Origin: Telopea speciosissima
Lineage: Eukaryota; Streptophyta; Magnoliopsida; Proteales; Proteaceae
Direction of reading: 5' to 3'
NCBI RefSeq assembly: GCF_018873765.1
Contig: NW_025317415.1
Coordinates: 62,001 to 126,000 of the forward strand
Length of the DNA: 64,000 nt
A model generated the notes under the pieces. That model saw nothing but the letters and a program-made list of their open reading frames with translations. It was not told the DNA's origin and ran no database searches. Positions 11,347 through 23,196 of the stretch are shown in pieces. The translations under genes were made by a program, and so were the position numbers. The stretch's first letter is position 1; every line of letters begins with the position of its first letter.

Positions 11347-11460
11347 ATGGAGACAATGGGAAGCAACAATCAAAGAATCAACGCCGAGGATGTGATTTCA
11401 AAGCTTAAGGATGATGGGCACTTCGACAACCTCACTTATTATCTCTGTTCGCCCTGTTAG
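11347..11460 (+). pseudogene. Exon resembling the N-terminus of a SHG1/BOD1-like protein, unit 3
   Basis: A 37-codon frame starts at ATG 11347 and contains NAEDVISKLKDDGHFD. From memory this matches the start of plant SHG1/BOD1-domain (COMPASS-component-like) proteins, where a DFD-LRLK segment usually follows. Here the match ends after FDNL and the frame stops at TAG 11458-11460. All three intact units stop at the same place. It may be a true first exon whose splice site was lost, or a rearrangement join with the ACC1 5' region. Identification is tentative. Confidence 0.4.
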
Positions 11461-12817
11461 CATAGCTGGGCATATGGCCTACTTTTCTCTCCTACATCCA
11501 CCGCAATCAGATAAGAAATAAGTCTGCAAATACATAGTTAATGTGTTTGCACGCATGCTGTGGAGTTGTGCTCTGCAAATCCAGAGGTGGGATTTGACAT
11601 TTTCTTTGCTCATCAGTCTGAGACATTGACCTAATTAAATGGAATCCTAAAGAGCCCAACTAAAGAAAACATCTCAAATCAGTGAAGGTATTGTGGACCC
11701 CTTTTTTCCCCTTCTTTGAATTTGTCTTATCAATTCTTTTTTTGATTATCATCTTTTCTTTCTTTCTTTTTCTTTTTTTGTTTTTGTTTTTGTTTTTTTC
11801 TTATGAAAAGGAAAATTTGCCTTATTTTTTCTTTCTTGGTTATGCAGATTCGAACATATTGATTGAGCAATCAGTATTGTGATTGGGATTTGAGTTTTGT
11901 CTTGATTCCAGTTGGATTTCTTCACTTATCTCAAATATCTCTCTGCTTTTCCTTCTACTCTTGTTTGTAAATTTCAGTGGTTGGTAGATGGTTTTTGCTT
12001 ATCCTTCATTTTTTTTACCTTTTCAGGCATTGCTTGATTTGCTTCATTTGGATTCCTACGAAGGGCTATAATTGCATGTGTTTTTTTTCTCATGGAAAAA
12101 TTGGTAATTTTGGTTAGGAAAGAATAGAGTTTTTCTCTAAATCTGATGGAAATTCTTCAATCAGAAGTTGCCTTTGACAAAGTAAGTGGGGATGCATTTT
12201 CTGGAATGTTTCACTCTATTGCAAAGGAATAATATACATTATTTGTTCACAATGAAACTTATTGAGCAAATGCACCTAAAATACATTCTTTGTCTGGTCA
12301 TACGGATGTCTGAAGACCATCTTTTTTGGGATGTTTATATGCTCTCCTTTTCCTCTTTCATTATCTCTTTAATCCTAGGATTTACATCCTGAAACCTTAT
12401 GGCAGAACACATGTAATTTTATGTACTTTTTTAAATATAAATCCGTTTTTGACCAATTTCTATTCTAATACATTCATAGGTTTTATTTGCTTGCTTGGTG
12501 ATCAATGAAATTGGTAGGTTTTAACTTCTTCTACCTTTGTTGCTTAGTTCCTTTGAAATTAAAAAAAAAAAATCCCTTCTAATTCTGTTGCTTATGTTCC
12601 TTTGAAATCAACGAATTTCCATTCTAATGCATTCTCTGTTTCGAGGGTCTGCTTCCTTCCTAGAATTTCTTTTTGTCTTTAAATCAACAAATTTCTTTTT
12701 GTCTTTAAGATGGTAGCACAAAATTGTAACGGGGATAAATTAAACCAGTAATTAAGTTCATTACTAAATTTCCTATCCTTGGAATTGAACTTGGTGATAA
12801 TTTTCTATCTATGCAAC

Positions 12818-14916
12818 ATGTGTAAATCTTAGAAGGGTCCTCCAATGGCTAAAATTTTGCATGGGAATGGAGTTATAAATGGAACAGTCTCAATCAAGCC
12901 TCCATCCGCATCAACTGAGGTTGATGAGTTCTGTTATGCCCTTGGTGGGAAGAACCCCATCCACAAACATCTTAATCGCAAACAATGGAATGGCAGCAGT
13001 GAAGTTTATGTGCAGTGTCAGGACATGGGCCTATAAGATAAGACCTTCGAACTGAGAAGGCAATCCTTTTGGTGGCCTTTGCTTCCCTAGAGACATGAGA
13101 ATCAATGCTGAGCATATCCGAATTGCTGATCAGTTTGTGGAAGTTCCTGGTGTGACCAACAATAACAACTATGCTAATGTGCAGCTTATTGTGGAGGTGC
13201 ATATTCATATTGCATTTATTTTCTGTTTATTGATATCATAATTGCTGAATTATGTTGAAAAAAATGAGGAGACAAGAAAAATTGAAGAGTGATGAATCTC
13301 TTATTGAGGCCTTATTGGGCAAGTTTTGATAATATTTATTTGAAATGGTTAGGAAACTCTAACTAGAAGACCTAAAGAATTAAACTAGCAAAAGGTTGAT
13401 GAAATCATAAATAAAAAAAAGTAACTTTAGTCCATTGCTCCACAAGCACAATCTGGCTAAATTAACCATCTATGATTTTCCACCCCAGGTCTAGTTTTTG
13501 TTAACTATGTTTCTTGCTAGGTAGCTGAGTAGCATTTGATCTCATCTGATTTCTCTTCCTTTCAGGGTTTAATTGGTTAAATTAAATTCTGAACTTCAGT
13601 AAACCAGTTTTATATTTTAGTATGCTTGCTCTAAGCATTTTCTGATCTTTAGATGGCAGAGATAACACATGTTAATGCGGTTTGGTCTGGTTGGGGCCAT
13701 GCATCAGAGAACCCCCGACTGCCAGAGATGCGCTGAATTAAAAGGGTATGATATTCCCAGAGCCACCTGCTGCATCAATGGGAGCATTGGGACATAAGAT
13801 TGGTTCGCCACTAATTGCTTAAGCAGCAGGAGTACCAACACTACCAGTGAGTGGGTCTCATTTAAGTCTTATTTCTTATTTGTTGTTTTGTTCTAATTCC
13901 TAATTTGTGCGAGGTATTCAGAGTTCAATGCTCTAAAATTTCCTCTTCCAGGTAAACATTCCTCCAGAGAGTTGCTTAGATTCCATCCCTGATGATATCT
14001 TCCGGGAAGCCTGTGTATATATAACAGAGGAGGCAGTGGCTAGCTGCCAGGTAGTGGGTTACCCTGCAATGATCAAGGCATCTTGGGGTGGTGGCGGTAA
14101 TGGCATAAGAAAGGTTTCTTTCATACTTGTATTGTTGACTTTTCATGGAGGATGAATCTACTTGATATCTTGCTCAAGCACCATATATTATAGGAATCAT
14201 GGTAATCGTAATGCAAATGTAAGTTTTCCAGGGCACAAGGGCCTACTTCTCATGTTTGAACTAACACTTTTTACTCACTTTTAACCATTCAGGTTCATAA
14301 TGATGATGAAGTCAAGGCATTGGTCAAGCAAGTTCAGGGTGAGGTTCTTGGTTCTCCAATATTTATAATGAAGGTCGCTTCCTAGGTGAGATCAACTTCA
14401 ATTCCCACCTGAGCAATGAAAGGATTCTTTTCTCCTGTAATTTGGATGGGAATTCTATGTTGATGATAATTTTGGTTTCCTCAGGGCCGACATTTAGAAG
14501 TCCAGCTACTTTGTGATCAAATGGCAATGTTGCAGTTTACATAGTCGTGATGGTAGTGTTCAGAGGCGACACCAAAAGGTAAATTCTTCCCTAGATGCTT
14601 GCCAAGTATCTTACTTTCTTCTTGATTTATTGGTACAAGCATGCTCTCATAAGAATATGGGGTTTGTTTTATTTTCATTCCAAGCATCCTTATGAGCTTA
14701 CTATCATTGAAATTTGTTGATACAGTATTTTATGTCGAATAGATCATTGGGGAGGATCCGATTATAGTAGCACCTCAAGAAACAGTGAAGGGGCTGGAGC
14801 AGGCAGCTAGAAGGCTAGCTAAGTGCGTGAATTATATTGGTGCTGCTATTGTTGAGTATCTATATAGTATGGACAATAGCGAGTACTATTTCTTAGAACT
14901 CAACCCTTGATTATAG
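12818..14916 (+). pseudogene. ACC1: Acetyl-CoA carboxylase pseudogene, exons 2-8, unit 3
   Basis: Most complete uninterrupted copy. Exon 2 12818-13196 spans the start (MCKS, then GPPMA..GNGVINGTVS) to QLIVE. The others are exon 4 13653-13861, exon 5 13952-14113, exon 6 14293-14385, exon 7 14485-14578 ([13 protein letters not shown]) and exon 8 14743-14916. Exon 2 lesions: CAG to TAG four codons after the start; a 5-nt ATAAG duplication near 13033; and a 1-nt deletion before GACATGAG. Exon 4 has the shared 2-nt insertion, TAA at 13820-13822 and a destroyed donor (GT to TT at 13862). Exon 6 ends TAG, and exon 8 has CGA to TGA in ELNPR. All later domains (BCCP, carboxyltransferase) are absent. 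Confidence 0.9.
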
Positions 14917-15464
14917 GTTAGTGGTTCTTTGTGTTCTGTTTTCAATAGAAATTAGTGCATCTTTTGTGCTATATATCTTTGAAACAATAAGAGCAGATTA
15001 GATTTTTTTGGTGGAACTTGGAAGTGATTACTCGGACCGTATCTTTATATTATTGCATTTCTCATACTACTCTTAGTAAACTAGCTAATACAATTTTGAA
15101 TTGAGAATTGAAACCAGTCGAAAGATTATGTACGAAAATGAAGTGTAGATCGAATCCCTTGATAATATCACCAATATTCAGGTCTGAAGTCATACATATT
15201 TGCTTTACTCGATCCTTTTATTCTGTTAACCCTTTTCCTTTTATCTTTAAACACCAAAGCTTAGGTGGGGGTGGGGGTAATAAGAAGATACTAACGGCAG
15301 TTTTTCTTTTGAAAAAGACCTTATATTAAGAAGGTGCAGTTGCTTAATAATTTTGAGAACTTATATATTCATTGCTATCGATCCATCTTCAATTGATAAT
15401 TTTTATTCTCTTGCTTCTTTTAAAGATCTCAGCAGCATATGTTTTTTTAAATTATTATTCCAAC

Positions 15465-15586
15465 CCAACTAGAAAGCAAGGTGGTAGGGATAACGGCATG
15501 AAGTTCCTGTACAAACTGGTGAACACCAACTAGAAAGCAAGATGGTAGGGATAACGGCATGAAGTTTCTGTACAAACTGGTGAACT
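15465..15586 (+). repeat. 61-bp direct tandem duplication
   Basis: The segment CCAACTAGAAAGCAAG...GTGAACA is present twice in a row, about 61 bp per copy with a few substitutions. Units 1 and 4 have it once. It is followed by a CT microsatellite at about 15589-15607. This is a local slippage event specific to unit 3. Confidence 0.85.
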
Positions 15587-16218
15587 CACTCTCTCTCTCT
15601 CTCTCTTTTTGCATTCATATCAAGCAAAGTCATTACTGTAAGATAAAGCAACACTACCAGGTAAGTCATTCTAGTTACTCTATTCAGGCATTTAGAGTAC
15701 CCATAATCAAAGTGCATCCACGAATAATTGAAATTAACACAGCATAAATTTTATAATTATAAGGAGTTGGTAGCCCAATAACAAAAGAAATGGGGGAGGA
15801 GAAAATATAAACAGCGGAAGAAATCAAATCGTGCCTATTTGATGATAGCATCGGTCTCTTAACAACATATACCCATAAACAGTTAGCAAACACAAATGGT
15901 ATGGTCCCCCTCTCATTTTCCTTCGGGTATATAACCTGAACCAAGTTAACTTGGTAGCCAAAATAATTTTCTAGGAACAACATTATTAGAAAATTATAAC
16001 CTCTAAGCAGTGAGTTCATACATTCACTAGCACTCCTTAAGGCCTCTTGGACTCTGTCTCCTACTCAGAGAATAGTTCAACACTTCTATCCAAAAGGAAG
16101 TGACAGGACAGATACCCATGATCATACGAATAAATGAGCAATTTAATTTGGATTTAGAAGATTTTCAAAGTGTGATACTTAAATGAATGAAGGTTTCCAT
16201 CTTCAAACCATAACAAAC

Positions 16219-16417
16219 TGTTGAGTTATGTAACCCTATAAGGGGATTTTTGGGTATTTTTCCTTGTTTATTCCCTGTTATTAGCATAGTCGGCTGTACA
16301 TGGACATTCTTGTAATTCTGCCTTATTATTGAAAGATATAAATGAAGGGGCTGAGTGAACAAACTACTCACTTAAGCCATTCTCCTAATTTCTGTCTTGC
16401 TAACATGGTATCAGAGC
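16219..16417 (+). repeat. Embedded copia-type LTR plus PBS, unit 4
   Basis: Intact 187-bp copy (16219-16405, TGTTGAG...CTAACA) followed by TGGTATCAGAGC at 16406-16417. No partner LTR or coding sequence follows before the SHG1-like exon. Confidence 0.78.
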
Positions 16418-16707
16418 TAAACCCTAAAATCCTATTCTGATCTAAGTCCAAAAACCCACCTCCTTTCTTCCATTCTCCTTATTCTTTTTATTTAAATTCT
16501 CTTTTTCCCTTATCATTCTACATGTCTTTTCGTATTAGTTTCTCATATTCTTAATACTCTTGGTCGTAATTTGTTTTAGATTTTTCTTAGGATATAGAAA
16601 TTAACAATTCCCTTTCAGTTTTAGGAAAGCCTAGATTCCCCTTCCATTCCACATCTCTCTCTCTCTCTCTCTATCTTAGCAATCTCTCTTCTAGTCTCGT
16701 ATCTCTA

Positions 16708-16747
<40 letters not shown>

Positions 16748-16988
16748 CTCTTCTCAACCTTAATTAGTAAGAAATGTAAAATGAATCCCCTTCCATGGGA
16801 AACTATATTCTTTTTTCCATTTTTATAAGTGAGAGAAGGGTATTTTTTAAGAGACTGAACAAAACTGTCGGGTTTTGGACAATTGCGATTATATCACATA
16901 TTGAGTTTTGCAGAAATTACCTCAGCTTGAAGCATCTCAGGTTGCATTGATGCTCTGAGAATTCTGTGAGAAATTTCCAGTGGAGACA

Positions 16989-17093
16989 ATGGAAAGCAAC
17001 AATCAAAGAATCAACACCGAGGATGTGATTTCAAAGCTTAAGGACGATGGGCACTTTGACAGCCTCACTTATTATCCCTATTCACCCTGTTAG
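16989..17093 (+). pseudogene. SHG1/BOD1-like N-terminal exon, unit 4
   Basis: Same short frame as at 11347, but the upstream ATG is lost (CCAATGG to CCAGTGG), leaving the ATG at 16989. Contains EDVISKLKDDGHFDSL and ends at TAG after SPC, as in units 3 and 5. Identity is tentative; the conserved truncation point is the main observation. Confidence 0.4.
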
Positions 17094-18418
17094 CGTAGCT
17101 GGGCAGGTGGCTTACGTTTCTCTCCTACACCCACCGCAATCAGATGAGAGGTAAGTCTGCAAATACATAAGTAATGTGTGTGCGTGCATGCTTTGTGGAG
17201 TTGTGCTCTGCAACTCCAGAGGTGGGATTTGACATTTTCTTTTCCGATCAGTCTGATTGACCTAATTAAATGGAATCCTAAAGAGCCCAACTAAAGAAAA
17301 CATTTGAAATCAGTGAAGGTATTGTGGACCCCTTTTTCCCCCTTCTTTGAATTTGTCTTTTATCAATTCTTTTTTTGATTATCAACTTTTCTTTCTTTCT
17401 TTTTTGTTTTTTTAATGAAAAGGAAAATTTGCCTTAGCTTTTCTTTCTTGGTTATGCAGATTCGAACATATTGATTGAGCAATCACTATTTTGAATGGGA
17501 TTTGAGTTTTGTCTTGATTCCAGTTGGATTTCTTCACTTATCTCAAAGATCTCTCTGCTTTTCCTTCTATTTTTGTTTGCAAATTTCAGTGGTTTGTAGA
17601 TGTTTTCTTTGCTTATCCTTCTGTTTTTTTTACATTTCCGGGCATTGCTTGATTTGCTTCATTTGGATTCCTACGAAGGGTTATAATTGCATGTGTCATT
17701 TTTCTCACGGAAAATTTGGTGATTTTGGTTAGGAAAGATTAGAGTTTTTGTCTAAATCAGATGGGAATTCTTCAATCCGAAGTTGCCTTTGACAAAGTTA
17801 GTGGGGATGCATTTTCTGGAAAGTTTCAATCTATTGCAAAGGAATAATATACATTATTTCTTCACGATGAAACTTATTGAGCAAATGCAACTAAAATACA
17901 TTCTTTGTTTGGTCGTACGGATGTCTGAAGACCATCTTTTTTGGGATTTTTATATCTCTTTGATCCTAGGGTTTACATCCTGAAACCCTATGGCAGCACA
18001 CACATGCAATTTTATGTTCTTTTTTTTTTTTTTAATATAAATCTGTTTTTGACCAATTTCCATTCTAATACATTCATAGGTTTTATTTGCTTGCTTGGTG
18101 ATCAACTAAATTGGTAGGTTTAAACTTCTTCTACCTTTGTTGCTTAGTTCCTTTAAAATAAAAAAAAATTCCATTCTAATTCTGTTGCTTATGTTCTTTT
18201 GAAATCAACAAATTTCCATTCTAATGCATTCTCTGTTGCCAGGGTCTCTCTGCTTCCTTCCTAGAATTTCTTTTTGTCTTTAAATCAACGAATTTCTTTT
18301 TGTCTTTAAGATGGTCGCACAAAATTGTAGTGGGGATAAAGTAAACCTGTAACTAAGTTCAGTACTAAATTTCCTACCCTTGGAATTGAACTTGGTGATA
18401 ATTTTCTATCTATGCAAT

Positions 18419-20529
18419 ATGTGTAAATCTCAGAAGGGTCCTCCAATGGCTAGAGTTTTGCATGGGAATGGAGTTATAAATGGAACAGTCTCAATCAAGC
18501 ATCCATCTGCATCAACTGAAGTTGATGAGTTCTGTTATGCCCTTGGTGGGAAGAATTCCATCCACGACATCTTAATCGCAATGGAATGGCAGCAGTGAAG
18601 TTTATATGCAGTGTCAGGACATGGGCCTATAAGATAAGACCTTCGAAACTGAGAAGGCAATCCTTTTGGTCGCCACGGCTACCTTAGAGACATGAGAATC
18701 AATGCTGAGCATATCCAAATTGCTGATCAGTTTGTGGAAGTTCCTGGTGGGACCAACAATAACAACTATGCTAATGTGCAGCTCATTATGGAGGTGCGTA
18801 TTCATATTGCATTTATTTTCTGTTTATTGATATCATAATTACTGAATTATGTTGAAAATAAATGAGGAGACATGAAAAATTAAAGAGTGATGAATCTCTG
18901 ATTGAGGTGTAAATGCCTTATTTGGCAAGTTTGATATTATTTTGTTTATTATTTGAACTTCAAATGGTTAGGAAACTCTAACTAGAAGACCTAAAGAATT
19001 AAACTAGCAAAAAGTTGATGAAATCATAAATAAGAAAAAGTAACTTCAGTCCATTACTGCACAAGCACAATCTGGCAAAATTAACCATCTATGATTTTCC
19101 ACCCCAGTTCTGGTTTTTATAAACTATGGTTCTTGCTAGGCAACTGGGTTGCATTTGATCTCATCTGATTTCTCTTCCTTTCAGGGTTTAATTGGTTAAA
19201 TTAAATTCTGAACTTCAGTAAACCTGTTTTATATTTTAGTATGCTTGCTCTAAGCATTTTCTGATCTTTCGATGGCAGAGATAACACATATTAATGTGGT
19301 TTGGCCTGGTTGGGGCCATGCATAAGAGAACCTCCAGCTGCCACAGATGCACTGAATTCAAAGGGCATGATATTCCTGGGGCCACCTGCTGCATCAATTG
19401 GAGCATTGGGAGATAAGATTTGTTCGTCTATAATTGCTTAAGCAGCAGGAGTACCAATGCTTCCATTGAGTGGATCGCATGTACGTCTTATTTCTTATTT
19501 GCTGTTTTGTTCTAATTCTTCATTTCTGCGAGGTATTCAGAGTTCAATGCTCTAAAATTTCCTCTTCGAGGTAAACATTCCTCCAGAGAGTTGCTTGGAT
19601 TCCATCCCTGATAATATCTTCCGGGAAGCATGTGTATATACAACAGAGGAGGCAGTGGCTAGCTGCCAGGTAGTGGGTTACCCTGCAATGATCAAGGTAT
19701 TTTGGGGGGTAGTGGCGGGAATGGCATAAGAAAGGTTTCTTTCATACTTGTATAGGGACTTTCCATGTAGGATGAATCTACTTGATATCTTGCTCAAGCA
19801 CCATATATTAAAAAAATCATGTTAATCATAATGCAAATGTGAGGTTTTTCAGGTCACATGGGCCTTCTTCTCATGTTTGAACTAACACTTTTTATTCACT
19901 TTTAACCATTCAGGTTCATAATGATGATGAAGTCAAGGCATTGGTCAAGCAAGTTCAGGGTGAAGTTCCTGGTTCTTCAATATTTATAACGAAGGTTGCT
20001 TCCTAGGTGAGATCAACTTCAATTCCCACCTGAGCAATGAAAGAATTCTTTTCCCCTGTAATTTGGATCGAAATTTTATGTTGATGATAATTTTGGTTTC
20101 CTCAGGGCCGGCATTTAGAAGTCCAGCTACTTTGTGATACGTATGGTAACGTTGCAGTTTTACATAGTCATGATTGTAGTGTTCAGAGGCGACACCAAAA
20201 GGCAAATTCTTCCCTAGATGCTTGACAAGTATCTTACTTTCTTCTTGATTTATTGGTACAAGCATGCTCTCATAAGAATATGGGGTTTGTTTTATTTTAA
20301 TTCCAAGCATCCTTATGAGCTTACTGTCATCAAAATGTGTTGATACAATATTTTATGTCGAATAGATCATTGAGGAGGGTCCGATTACAGTAGGGCCTCT
20401 AGAAATAGTGAAGGAGCTGGAGCAGGCAGCTAGAAGGCTAGCTAAGTGGGTGAATTATATTGGTGCTGCTATTGATATAGTATGGATGCTGGCGAGTAGT
20501 ATTTCTTAGAACTCAACCCCCGATTACAG
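18419..20529 (+). pseudogene. ACC1: Acetyl-CoA carboxylase pseudogene, exons 2-8, unit 4
   Basis: Exons: 2 18419-18793, 4 19272-19480, 5 19571-19734, 6 19914-20006, 7 20106-20201, 8 20366-20529. Exon 2 keeps MCKSQKGPPMA but loses several bases at the ANNGMAA motif, and carries the ATAAG duplication and the shared 1-nt deletion. The exon 4 acceptor AG became CG; the shared 2-nt insertion and TAA are present. Exon 5 has altered glycine-loop bases with a length change. Exon 6 ends TAG, and the exon 7 donor is GC. Exon 8 has a 10-nt deletion (removing VEYL) shared with unit 5 but not with units 1 and 3, plus a TAG later. Confidence 0.9.
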
Positions 20530-21784
20530 GTTAGTGGTTCTTTGTGTTCTGTTCTCAATAGAAATTAGTGCATCTTTTGTGCTATATATCTTTGAACCCT
20601 TAAGAGCAGATTAGATTTTGTTGGTGGAACTTGGAGGTGATTACTCTGACCATATCTTTACATTATTGCATTTCTCAGACTACTCTTAGTGAACTAGCTA
20701 ATAGAATGCATGCTTCAAGTCTCTTTTTATTTTGAATTGAGAATTGAAACCATTTGAAAGGTTATGGAGGAAACTGAAGTGTAGATCGAATCCCTTGATA
20801 ATATCACCAATATTTAAGTCTGAAGTCATGCATATTGCTTTCCTCGATCCTTTTTTTCTATTAACCCTTTTCCTTTTGTCTTTAAACACCAGAGGTTAGG
20901 TGAGTTTGGAGGTAAGAACAGGCTACTAACTGCAGTTTTTCTTTTGGAAAAGACCTTATATTAAGCATGTGCAGTTGCTTAATAATTTTGATAACTTATA
21001 TATTCATTGCTATCGATCCATCTTCAATCAATAATTTTTATTCCCTCGCTTATTTTAAAGATCTCAGCAGCAGAAGTTTTTTTAAATTACTATTCCAACC
21101 CAACTAGAAAGCAAGGTGGTGGGGATACCGGCGTGAAGGTCATGTAGAAACTTGTGAACACACTCTCTCTCTCTCTTTCTCTCTGCATTCATATCAAGCA
21201 AAGTCGTCACTGTAAGATAAAACAACACTACTAGGTAAGTCATTATGGTTACTCTATTCATGCATTTAGATTACCCAAAATCAAAGTGCATCCTCGAATA
21301 ATTGAAATTAACACTGCATAAATTTTATAATTATAAGGAGTTGGTAGCCCAATAACAAAAGAAATGGGGCAGGAGAAGATATAAACAGCGGAAAGAAATC
21401 AAATCGTGCCTATTGGATGGTAGCATCGGTCTCTTAACAGCATAAACCCATAAGCAGGTAACAAACACAAATGGTATGGTCCCCCTCTCATTTTCCTTCT
21501 GGTATGACTTGTACCAAGTTTACTTGGTAGCTAAAATAATTGTCTAGGAACAACAACATTCGAAAATTATAACCTCTAACCAATGAGTACATATATTCAC
21601 TAGTACTCCTTAAGGCCTCTAGGACTCTGTCTCCTACTCAGTGAATAGTTCAACTCTTTTATCCAAAAGGAAGTGACAGGACAAATGCCCATGATCATAC
21701 TAAATGAGCAATTTTATTTGGATTCAGAAGATTTTCAATGTGTGATACTTAAATGAAAGTTTCCATCTTCAAACCATAACAAAC

Positions 21785-21983
21785 TATTGAGTTATGTAAC
21801 CCGATAAGGGTATTTTTGGGTTTTTTTCCTTGTTTATTCCCTTTTATTAGCATCGTCGGCTGTCCATGGACATTCTTGTAATTTTGCCTTATTATTGAAA
21901 GATATAAATGAAGGGGCTGAGTGAACAAACTACTCACTTAAGCCATTCTCCTAATTTCTGTCTTGCTAACATGGTATCAGAGC
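21785..21983 (+). repeat. Embedded copia-type LTR plus PBS, unit 5
   Basis: 187-bp LTR (21785-21971; first bases TA instead of TG) followed by TGGTATCAGAGC at 21972-21983. Same block as in units 2-4. Confidence 0.75.
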
Positions 21984-22255
21984 TAAACCCTAAAACCCTA
22001 TTCTGATCTAAGTCCAAAAACCCACCTCCTTTCTTCCATTCTCCTTATTCTTTTTATTTAAATTCTCTTTTTCCCTTATCATTCTTCATGCCTTTTCTTA
22101 TTAGTTTCTCATATTCTTAATACCCTTGGTCGTAATTTGTTTTAGATTTTTCTTACGATATAAAAATTTACAATTCCCTTTCAGTTTTAGGAAAGTCGAG
22201 ATTCCCTTTCCATTCCACATCTCTCTCTTTCTATCTTAGTGATCTCTCTTTATTC

Positions 22256-23162
22256 TTTTTTCTTAAGCTTTCGAATTAAATATTTCAACAATATCAATTT
22301 TTATTTATTTATTTTTTTTGAAAATAGAAATTTTATTGAATATATAAAAGGAGGCAAACAAGCCTATGACAAAATATTGGCAAAGAATGCTAAAGCTTAA
22401 AAAAGGGGGAACGTAGTCCTAAACCATATTGGCGAGGGCTTCAAGCCACTCGCTAACCCGAGAAAAATAATAAAACAAGCGTACGGGGGATCTGCGAGGC
22501 GCACCGAGGGGGTCCTTGTCCTATTTGATCGTCGGGGGATCTCAGCATATACACCAGGTCGATCAAAAGCCACACGAGCCAAAAGAGCCACCTGCTCTGG
22601 TGAAAAGGGAGATGAAGTCTCCTTTTCAACCAGGGATTGTTCTACTCCCGTGTCCACCGCTTTAACACCAGGCTTTGCCTTCTTTTGATGACGAGTTCTA
22701 CCAATAACTGGAGTTGCCATACGACCACCCATGCGACCACCTCGAGGGGCATTCCTACGGCCATCACGATTTTTCCAACCCAACACCTGAGTCCACCCAC
22801 CTTGCATCTCCTCATGATCAAATTGGTCATAATCCGACCCATCCACATCTGACGATTCTGACCCAGATACACAAGCAGAACCCATACCCATATTTAGGCC
22901 CGAATCCACTCCATCCGACCCATCTACGTGAGAAGATCGCTCCTTATTTGAATATAAAGACTCCTTTCCCAACTCAATCTCCACCTCCTCATTACTTTTA
23001 AAATCCTTATTTGAAAATAAAGAGTCCTTTCCCAACTCAATCTCTACCTCATCATTACTTTTAAATCCATTTTTCCTTGTTGCAATAAAATCTCTATATT
23101 GATTGCCATCATCCTCATCTACAACCATATGAGAATCCACAATGGGATCAAGATGATTAACA
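22256..23162 (-). mobile_element. Retroposed LINE-like fragment, minus strand
   Basis: Flanked by TCTTTATTC on both sides (22247-22255 and 23163-23171); undisturbed units have one copy in their CT-rich tract. The minus-strand 3' end is an A-rich tail (about 22295-22330 on the plus strand as T/A runs). It carries one open frame without an obvious start, consistent with a 5'-truncated non-LTR copy. Confidence 0.75.
22397..23162 (-). pseudogene. LINE ORF1-like C-terminal fragment, unidentified
   Basis: Open frame of at least 247 codons, open upstream of the first ATG (23140) to the 5' junction. The N-terminal part is acidic and contains two near-identical blocks, FKSNDEVEIELGKDSLFSNK and a second version 20-odd residues later. 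The middle is Ser/Asp/Gly-rich, followed by a basic Arg/Gly segment (GRRNAPRGGRMGGRM). There are no zinc knuckles or RT motifs. Position within a retroposed copy suggests the end of a LINE ORF1 nucleic-acid-binding protein, but no homologue is recognised with certainty. Confidence 0.4.
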
Positions 23163-23196
23163 TCTTTATTCTCGTATCTCTAATTCTCTCTCTCTC

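Larger units (their letters stand above)
10668..16218 (+). repeat. ACC1-pseudogene tandem array, unit 3 (best preserved)
   Basis: Runs from a truncated LTR-PBS remnant through the SHG1-like exon, the long AT-rich intron, ACC1 exons 2 and 4-8, and the downstream non-coding block to the next LTR. There is no foreign insertion, so it gives the array's basic layout and, with the missing LTR part added, a period of about 5.6 kb. Bases 11461-12817 hold no gene; they contain T-rich intron sequence with imperfect repeats of a GTTGCTTATGTTCCTTTGAAA-like motif near 12540-12700. Bases 14917-16218 are also non-coding. Confidence 0.85.
16219..21784 (+). repeat. ACC1-pseudogene tandem array, unit 4
   Basis: Complete unit of 5566 bp with no large insert, from the intact 187-bp LTR to the start of the next one. 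Order: LTR-PBS, CT tract (16653-16745), SHG1-like exon, T-rich intron (17094-18418, no gene seen), ACC1 exons 2 and 4-8, and non-coding 20530-21784. Start codons of exon 2 in units 3 and 4 are 5.6 kb apart (12818 and 18419). Confidence 0.88.

Noticed and set aside
11682-12508. Hydrophobic Phe/Leu-rich frames in the T-rich region
   Set aside because: Poly-T/CTTT intron sequence gives membrane-like translations; not conserved in frame between units.
13653-14916. A functional or spliced ACC1 gene
   Set aside because: Every unit has multiple nonsense and frameshift lesions, lost splice sites, and lacks all exons after the biotin carboxylase segment.
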